Of a DNA stretch of 9,375 nt, positions 5,446 through 9,375 are shown in pieces. The notes beneath the pieces were generated by a model that was not told the DNA's origin, did not search any database, and worked only from the letters and a program-made list of their open reading frames with translations. The stretch's first letter is position 1, and each line of letters starts with the position of its first letter. The translations under genes and the position numbers were made by a program. Origin of the DNA: Anaerolineales bacterium (lineage in GTDB: Bacteria; Chloroflexota; Anaerolineae; 4572-78; NAK82); NCBI GenBank assembly GCA_024643945.1, contig JAHELX010000212.1, forward strand, positions 1 through 9,375, in the 5' to 3' direction.

Positions 5446-6423
5446 ATGAGGCAAATATCGTATTCTGAAGCCATTGCTGAAGCTATCGCCGAGGAGATGC
5501 GTCGAGATCCTTCGGTTGTAGTATGGGGCATTGATATTGGGCCCTACGGCGGTGCCTTTGGCGCCACCCGTGGCCTGTATGAGGAATTTGGGCCAGAGCG
5601 GGTCATTGATATGCCAGTTTCGGAGGCGGGCTATGTTGGGGCTGGGGTGGGAGCTGCGGCCACTGGCATTCGCCCGATAATCGAGCTGCAGTTCTCAGAC
5701 TGGATCACCATTGCCTCCGACCAGTTGATCAATCAGGCCGCCAACATGCGCTATATGTTCGGGGGTGTAATCTCCGTGCCGCTGGTGCTCCGCGCTCCGG
5801 TGGGCGGCTACGTGGGAGCGGGAGCCCAACACTCGCACAGTTTTGAGTCCGTCTTTGCCTTTGTCCCTGGCCTTAAGGTAGTGCTGCCCGGGACGCCGTA
5901 TGATGCCAAAGGATTGCTCAAAAGTGCCGTCCGGGACAACAACCCGGTCATCTTCTTCGAGCACAAAGCCATGTACGGAATGAAAGGGGAGGTCCCGGAA
6001 AAGGAATATACCATCCCACTGGGAGTGGCAGATGTTAAGCGCCCGGGCCAGGATGTGACCATCGTCACCTATTCATTTATGGTCCCCAAATCGCTGGCGG
6101 CCGCCAAGAAACTGGCAGAGCAAGACATCGATGTGGAGGTGATAGACCTGCGCACCGTTGACCCCATCGACGAGGAGACCATCATTGCCTCAGTTAAGAA
6201 GACAAATCGGCTGGTCATCGTGCAAGAGACCTGGCGCAAGTGTAGCGTGAGCTCCGAAGTAGCAGCCATTGTTGCCGAGAAAGCGCTGGATTACCTTGAC
6301 GCACCCATCCTGCGCGTCACCGGTGCGGAGGTGCCAGTCCCTGCCGCTCCTATCCTTGAGGAATATGTGCTGCCCAACGAGGACCGCATCGTCGAGACTG
6401 TCAGACGAGCCGCTACTATGTAG
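5446..6423 (+). CDS. 2-oxoacid/acetoin dehydrogenase E1 beta subunit
   Basis: 325 residues, normal for the PDH/AcoB-type beta subunit, which completes the E1 active site at the alpha/beta interface. Visible motifs are DMPVSEAGYVG (55-65, with E60 as the conserved TPP-activating glutamate), QHSHSFE (128-134, with H129 in the conserved active-site position), VLPGTPYDAKGLL (146-158) and the C-terminal transketolase-like domain (from about 200; VEVIDLRTVDPID). GGGAG (5433-5437) sits 8 nt before the ATG. It follows E1 alpha by 29 bp and is followed after 115 bp by the SDR gene. Nothing looks broken. Whether it also serves the minus-strand E1 alpha is unknown; that copy probably has its own partner off the left edge. 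Confidence 0.94.
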   Translation: MRQISYSEAIAEAIAEEMRRDPSVVVWGIDIGPYGGAFGATRGLYEEFGPERVIDMPVSEAGYVGAGVGAAATGIRPIIELQFSDWITIASDQLINQAANMRYMFGGVISVPLVLRAPVGGYVGAGAQHSHSFESVFAFVPGLKVVLPGTPYDAKGLLKSAVRDNNPVIFFEHKAMYGMKGEVPEKEYTIPLGVADVKRPGQDVTIVTYSFMVPKSLAAAKKLAEQDIDVEVIDLRTVDPIDEETIIASVKKTNRLVIVQETWRKCSVSSEVAAIVAEKALDYLDAPILRVTGAEVPVPAAPILEEYVLPNEDRIVETVRRAATM

Positions 6424-6445
6424 TGTTCCACGCCGACAAGTGACT

Positions 6446-6476
6446 GGAAAGCTGGTAAGTCATTGACCAGCGTTCC
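6446..6476 (+). other. Intercistronic stem-loop after E1 beta
   Basis: GGAA-A-GCTGGT, a 9-nt loop, then ACCAGC-G-TTCC: a 6-bp upper and 4-bp lower stem around one mismatch, starting 22 nt past the E1 beta stop. There is no T-run, so it is probably not a terminator. It may mark an RNA processing or stability boundary between the E1 genes and the SDR/acoX genes (inference). Confidence 0.4.
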
Positions 6477-6538
6477 TGCAATTCTTGCCCAAAAGTCCTG
6501 ACTGGCCACAGCCAGCGTTTATCAAGGAGAGCACATCT

Positions 6539-7303
6539 GTGAAATTGCTGGAGAACAAGGTTGCCCTGGTAACCGGCGCAGCCAGAGGCATTGGACGGAC
6601 CATTGCCGAAGTCTATGCCCAGCAGGGAGCGTATGTAGTTGTCAGCGACATCATTGGCGACGGTGCCCGGGCCGTCGCCGATGGCATCAACACAGCCGAT
6701 TCACCCAAGGCCATCGCCATCCACTTGGACGTGACCGACCCGGACAATGTGCAACGGGCAATCGACCAAACCGTTGCCGAGTTTGGCCGCATCGATGTTC
6801 TGGTCAACAACGCTGCCATCCTGCGAGCGCATTACATCATCGACTTCCCACTACAGGACTGGCAGACCATCTTTAGAGTGAACATGGAAGGTACTTTTCT
6901 ATGTTCTCAGGCCGCTGCCCGACAGATGATCGGACAAGGCCAGGGCGGCTGCATCATCAACATTTCTTCGGCGGCAGCCAACAAGGCAGACCCTAAGCAC
7001 GCGGCCTACTCAGCCTCCAAAGCGGCCATCGTCTGTTTCACCCGTGTCCTGGCCTTGGAGTTAGGCGAGTACGGCATCCGCGCCAACGCGATCCTGCCTG
7101 GCGCGACCGAAACCGAGATGTTGAAAGGCGTGTTTGAAGAAGTCGCCGGTTTTCGAGAGGTGTTAATCGGTCGGACCACGCTGGGCAAACTGGCCACCCC
7201 GCGTGACCAGGCCAATGCCGCCCTGTTCCTGGCCTCCGATCTGGCCAGCCATATCACGGGTGAGTACCTGGTTGTCGCTGGCGGCGAGTTTATGAACGCG
7301 TAA
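6539..7303 (+). CDS. Classical short-chain dehydrogenase/reductase (SDR)
   Basis: 254 residues, the standard size for a classical SDR, expected to interconvert a hydroxyl and a carbonyl group with NAD(P)(H). Motifs are TGAARGIG (12-19, cofactor glycine-rich loop), D37 at the end of strand 2 (favours NAD), D64, NNAA (90-93) and N115. The catalytic S144 comes with Y157 and K161 (YSASK), followed by PG (188-189) and the C-terminal GG (248-249). I chose the GTG at 6539-6541 because AAGGAG (6524-6529) lies 9 nt upstream and MKLLENKVALVTG is the normal SDR N-terminus. An in-frame TTG at 6485 would add 18 unlikely residues. Placed between E1 beta and acoX, it may supply or remove the E1 substrate, for example as a butanediol/acetoin-type or polyol dehydrogenase. 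The specificity is not readable. Confidence 0.9.
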   Translation: MKLLENKVALVTGAARGIGRTIAEVYAQQGAYVVVSDIIGDGARAVADGINTADSPKAIAIHLDVTDPDNVQRAIDQTVAEFGRIDVLVNNAAILRAHYIIDFPLQDWQTIFRVNMEGTFLCSQAAARQMIGQGQGGCIINISSAAANKADPKHAAYSASKAAIVCFTRVLALELGEYGIRANAILPGATETEMLKGVFEEVAGFREVLIGRTTLGKLATPRDQANAALFLASDLASHITGEYLVVAGGEFMNA

Positions 7304-7358
7304 TGCACTGCGGGTTGCCAGCCCACTATCGCAACACGGACTCACAATTCGCAGTGCA
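7304..7358 (+). promoter_or_regulatory. Nested inverted repeat reaching the acoX ribosome binding site
   Basis: TGCACTGCG (7304-7312) begins directly after the SDR stop codon and pairs perfectly with CGCAGTGCA (7350-7358). Inside it GTTGC (7314-7318) pairs with GCAAC (7331-7335). The 3' arm ends on the first base of AAGGAG (7358-7363), the acoX ribosome binding site, so the folded RNA could limit acoX translation or protect the upstream mRNA (inference). The pairing is seen in the sequence; function is untested. Confidence 0.45.
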
Positions 7359-7371
7359 AGGAGATAGCGCT

Positions 7372-8394
7372 TTGAGCTTCGTCGGCATCATCGCCAATCC
7401 TGCATCGGGAAAAGATATACGCCGCGTGGCCTCTCATGCCATAGCGGCCAACAACTATCAAAAGACTAACATCGTGCGCCGCATGGTGGTAGCCTTGCAT
7501 GCGCTGGGAGTGCAGCGCATCGAGATAATGCCCGATCAGTTTGGCATCGGCACACGCGCACTTCAAGGATTGGGAAGGCATCCCGGCATCCAGGCCTCGA
7601 CATCGCTGATCGACGTACCCGTTAGTGGGACAGCGGAAGACACCCTGCACGCCGTCCAGTATCTACGTCAGGCTGCGGCCGATTGCATTGTGGTCTTGGG
7701 CGGCGACGGAACCTGTCGTGTGGCGGCCAAAGGATGCGGTGAAGTGCCCTTATTGCCTATATCTACCGGGACTAACAACGTCGTGCCCTATTTCGTCGAG
7801 GGGACAGCCGCCGGTCTTGCGGCAGCCTACGTCGCGCTACATCCGAGCGTGGAGCGTGAGCGATTCTGCTATCGGCACAAACGGCTTCTGGTTCATATAA
7901 ATGAGAAACCAGTTGACGAGGCATTGGTCGACATAGCTCTGCTCTCAAGCCGCTTCACCGGCTCCAAAGCAATCTGGGATGCAGGCGAGTTGCGCCAGGT
8001 CTTCGTCAGCCGTGCCCAGCCTCTTAATATCGGCATATCCTCAATCATCGGTGTGCTGCGTCCGATTGGACGCGCCCACCCGGGCGGGGCTCTGGCTGTC
8101 ATTTCGACCAACGGGCGCCGGGTCATGGCTCCCATCGCACCTGGCACCTTGGTGCCGGTAGGCATCGGCGACATTGCCGATATGCAGCCGGGTGTCCCTT
8201 ACCCGGTAGGTGACGAACGGCCCGCGGTACTTTCACTGGATGGTGAGCGAGAGCTGACCCTGTACGCTGGCGACCATGCCAGTGTGAGTTTGGAACTCGA
8301 TGGGCCGTGGATTGTGGATGTGCAGCAGGCGCTGCTACTGGCTGTGGAAGCAGGGGCCTTCGAAATTGATCTTGACGAGAAGGGAGGAATGTGA
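7372..8394 (+). CDS. acoX: AcoX-like ATP-NAD-kinase-fold protein
   Basis: 340 residues related to the ATP-NAD/AcoX kinase family, found in acetoin catabolism (aco) clusters next to the E1 genes. Its biochemical role there is not well established. Visible are NPASGKD (9-15, family N-terminal loop), GGDGT (110-114, the NAD-kinase/diacylglycerol-kinase signature), LPISTGTNN (128-136) and a beta-rich C-terminal half. The start is TTG at 7372-7374, 8 nt after AAGGAG (7358-7363). It gives MSFVGIIANPASG, the expected N-terminus; an in-frame start at 7303 would add 23 residues unlike the family. It is the last intact gene of the cluster, 68 bp after the SDR. The stop lies in GGAGGAATGTGA, where GTG (8391-8393) could start an overlapping frame, but that frame ends after 10 codons. 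The frame of acoX itself stays open for 61 codons after its stop, with no recognisable sequence. Confidence 0.88.
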   Translation: MSFVGIIANPASGKDIRRVASHAIAANNYQKTNIVRRMVVALHALGVQRIEIMPDQFGIGTRALQGLGRHPGIQASTSLIDVPVSGTAEDTLHAVQYLRQAAADCIVVLGGDGTCRVAAKGCGEVPLLPISTGTNNVVPYFVEGTAAGLAAAYVALHPSVERERFCYRHKRLLVHINEKPVDEALVDIALLSSRFTGSKAIWDAGELRQVFVSRAQPLNIGISSIIGVLRPIGRAHPGGALAVISTNGRRVMAPIAPGTLVPVGIGDIADMQPGVPYPVGDERPAVLSLDGERELTLYAGDHASVSLELDGPWIVDVQQALLLAVEAGAFEIDLDEKGGM

Positions 8395-8607
8395 CCCATC
8401 AGCTCTACGCTGGACGAAATTGACTGCCCAGGCTTGCTCAAAATCCTGTTGTGCTGGCATGTTACCTCCCTGTTTCTTCCTGGCCTGAGAGCATCACCAG
8501 TGTTCGGGTTCTCCTTCCGGAAAATGCACTTACATGGCAACGCCGACATTGTCGAGGAGAATGTTGGCATAGGCTGTTAACACTGCGGCCGAAGAGTTAT
8601 TGTCGCA
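8395..8607 (+). other. Stretch between acoX and the LLM remnant, no gene recognised
   Basis: About 210 bp with no protein I can recognise in any frame and no clear terminator or promoter. Given the broken gene right after it, this may be decayed coding DNA, but I found no homologous fragment to support that. Confidence 0.4.
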
Positions 8608-8784
8608 ATGAAAATAGGGTTGTGTGTTCCCCGCTATGGCAAGACCAATAGAAATTGGCCGAACAGCCGAGATCGTTCAACAAGCAGAGGCCCAAGAATA
8701 GAGACACAACTCCGGGGCTCGATTGGCCAGGTGATAGAGGAACTGAAATCGTACCCGGCGCGCGGTGTTTGCCTGGAGCGCTAG
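8608..8784 (+). pseudogene. Remnant of a luciferase-like (LLM class, F420/flavin-dependent) monooxygenase
   Basis: The ATG at 8608 begins MKIGLCVPRYG, the usual opening of LLM-class oxidoreductases. From 8651 the next frame reads EIGRTAEIVQQAEAQ, matching the first helix of the family, which normally continues GFDSxW. From about 8700, back in the first frame, GSIGQVIEELKSYPARGV resembles the family's C-terminal GTPxxVIERLxxYxxAGV motif, ending at TAG 8782-8784. So both ends of an enzyme of about 300-350 residues appear in 177 bp, with a frameshift near 8640-8650 and a large central deletion around 8698. The catalytic barrel is absent, so it cannot be functional. A terminator follows 23 nt later, as expected for the old gene end. 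The identification is by memory of family consensus and is moderately sure. Confidence 0.55.
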
Positions 8785-8807
8785 CGATCGACAAGTCTTC
8801 CGTGTAC

Positions 8808-8847
8808 AGAATGGGGCCGGCTGTTCAGCCGGCCCCATTCTATTTTG
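8808..8847. terminator. Strong terminator hairpin between the cluster and tRNA-Gln
   Basis: A perfect 16-bp inverted repeat (8808-8823 with 8826-8841), very G+C rich in the middle, with a tiny TT loop (in practice a 4-nt GTTC loop). On the plus strand it is followed by ATTTT, a short U-tract, so it best terminates transcripts from the left. On the minus strand it lies 4 nt past the tRNA 3' end but has no U-tract. It probably ends the plus-strand cluster and may also bound the tRNA transcript. Confidence 0.8.
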
Positions 8848-8919
8848 GCTGGGGGTCGAGGATTCGAACCTCGGCATACGGATCCAGAGTCCGCTGTCCT
8901 ACCACTAGACGAACCCCCA
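8846..8919 (-). tRNA. tRNA-Gln (anticodon CTG)
   Basis: A full cloverleaf on the minus strand. The 7-bp acceptor stem is TGGGGGT/ACCCCCA, the D-arm is GTCT/GGAC with an AGTGGTA loop, and the anticodon stem is GCGGA/TCCGT with loop CTCTGGA. The T-arm is CGAGG/CCTCG with loop TTCGAAT, and CCA is encoded at 8846-8848. Anticodon CTG reads CAG (glutamine). The weak U1-A72 pair and G discriminator base are known glutamine tRNA identity features and support the call. Confidence 0.95.
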
Positions 8920-8954
8920 TCAAAATTTTGAACTCACGGCGTTGCCGCAACCCC

Positions 8955-8983
8955 ATTATACTCTGTTCTTTACTATCCGCCAA
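8955..8983 (-). promoter_or_regulatory. Promoter of tRNA-Gln
   Basis: On the minus strand a perfect TATAAT (8955-8960) follows, at 17 bp spacing, a weaker -35 TTGGCG (8978-8983, 4 of 6). The predicted start is near 8948, about 30 nt before the tRNA 5' end. Confidence 0.7.
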
Positions 8984-9203
8984 ATCGGTTAGTTAGAATA
9001 ACCCCCGCCATGTCAGTGTGATGAACGCCCATCCATAGAATCAACTATAGGCCAGCCTTTCCGACTTTCATGGCCGGGGTCTGGCCCTGTTATGACCGCA
9101 TACACGCGGCTCATCGATCTCCTGGTTGGCATATCCTACCGAGATCCCAAGATTGGAAACGTACTTGAGACGAGACTCGGTGACAGTGCCTGGTTTCTGA
9201 ACC
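8984..9203. other. Intergenic stretch between tRNA-Gln promoter and the right-edge gene
   Basis: No gene is recognised. An inverted repeat GATCTC (9116-9121) / GAGATC (9141-9146), 19 nt apart, could be a weak 3' structure for the minus-strand gene at the right edge. It has no T-run and may be chance. Confidence 0.35.
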
Positions 9204-9375
9204 TTACCCATGACCGACTTCGGCGGGATCAAGCCCCTCTGCGCTCAACAGGTCGTCCAAACCATCGATGAGGACTGAAGCTTTCTCAATGACTCCCTCG
9301 TCTCCCTGAGACACAGCCTGGATCAGTTCCCTCACCTGCTCACTCATCGCCGCGGGCACCTTCGCGCACTTCTCC
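9204..9375 (-). CDS. C-terminal end of an unidentified protein (partial)
   Basis: On the minus strand a frame runs in from the right edge for 56 codons and stops at TAA (9204-9206). It looks like a real, soluble, acidic helical C-terminus, with segments KVPAAMSEQVRELIQAVSQG and VIEKASVLIDGLDDLLSAEG, and has no membrane segment. The pattern KVPxx...V..LI.AV..GD...I..A recalls the C-terminal helical region of Hsp70/DnaK-like proteins, but this is a weak resemblance and I do not name it. The start lies outside the window. Confidence 0.5.
   Translation of the reverse strand, partial: EKCAKVPAAMSEQVRELIQAVSQGDEGVIEKASVLIDGLDDLLSAEGLDPAEVGHG

Noticed and set aside
8391..8423. GTG start overlapping the acoX stop with a good ribosome site (GGGAGG)
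   Set aside because: The frame ends after 10 codons and continues as nothing recognisable. It might be the stub of a lost translationally coupled gene, but there is no positive evidence.
8395..8580. Read-through of the acoX TGA into an open frame of 61 codons
   Set aside because: The sequence has no resemblance to an AcoX extension. AcoX is already full length at 340 residues, and no recoding signal is visible.
8846..8919. tRNA-Gln as an integration site of a mobile element covering the clusters
   Set aside because: The tRNA 3' end does face the clusters, but I find no direct repeat of its 3' end, integrase or transposase in the window.
1..9375. CRISPR arrays, insertion sequences, defence or toxin-antitoxin genes
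   Set aside because: No regularly spaced repeats, transposase motifs, terminal inverted repeats or toxin/antitoxin-like small gene pairs were seen.

Overview
The window is a piece of a bacterial chromosome of moderate to fairly high G+C. It carries two divergently transcribed metabolic gene clusters that share one control region. The mix of a LacI/PurR-type regulator, a GatD-like polyol dehydrogenase, an odd M24 'peptidase' and a 2-oxoacid/acetoin dehydrogenase-type E1 would fit a Chloroflexota-like heterotroph. That assignment rests on a remembered resemblance of the proteins, not on a phylogenetic marker, and should be held loosely.

Left, minus-strand cluster (about 1-2681). A consensus promoter at 2653-2681 drives a leader of about 290 nt, a zinc-dependent alcohol/polyol dehydrogenase (1318-2355) and an E1 alpha subunit of a thiamine-diphosphate 2-oxoacid/acetoin dehydrogenase (126-1085). 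A Shine-Dalgarno sequence at the left edge points to a further gene just outside, plausibly the matching E1 beta.

Control region and plus-strand cluster (about 2687-8394). An extended -10 promoter (2723-2752) runs into twin PurR-like operators (2756-2779). They are followed by the remains of the LacI/PurR-family gene that should have bound them: it is intact only through the DNA-binding domain, with the key hinge leucine changed to proline. Then come an M24-family protein lacking canonical metal ligands (3210-4337), a second E1 alpha (4457-5416), E1 beta (5446-6423), an SDR oxidoreductase (6539-7303) and an AcoX-type ATP-NAD-kinase-fold protein (7372-8394). E1 alpha + E1 beta + AcoX is the signature of acetoin-type dehydrogenase clusters. 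The E2 acyltransferase and E3 dihydrolipoamide dehydrogenase that normally complete the complex are not here. A reasonable reading is that the dehydrogenases (ADH, SDR) oxidise a polyol or hydroxyketone to a substrate that the E1 enzymes cleave; the substrate cannot be read from the sequence.

Right end (about 8395-9375). After acoX there is about 210 bp without a recognisable gene. It is followed by a badly decayed remnant of a luciferase-like (LLM) flavin/F420 monooxygenase (8608-8784), a strong terminator hairpin (8808-8841), a tRNA-Gln(CTG) gene on the minus strand with its own promoter, and the C-terminal end of an unidentified minus-strand protein running off the right edge.

The two E1 alpha proteins are the same length and align without gaps at about 49% identity (hand count, 157 of 319). 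The minus-strand copy has a disturbed thiamine-diphosphate motif (GDA instead of GDG). Together with two broken genes and twin operators without an intact repressor, this suggests a locus under remodelling.
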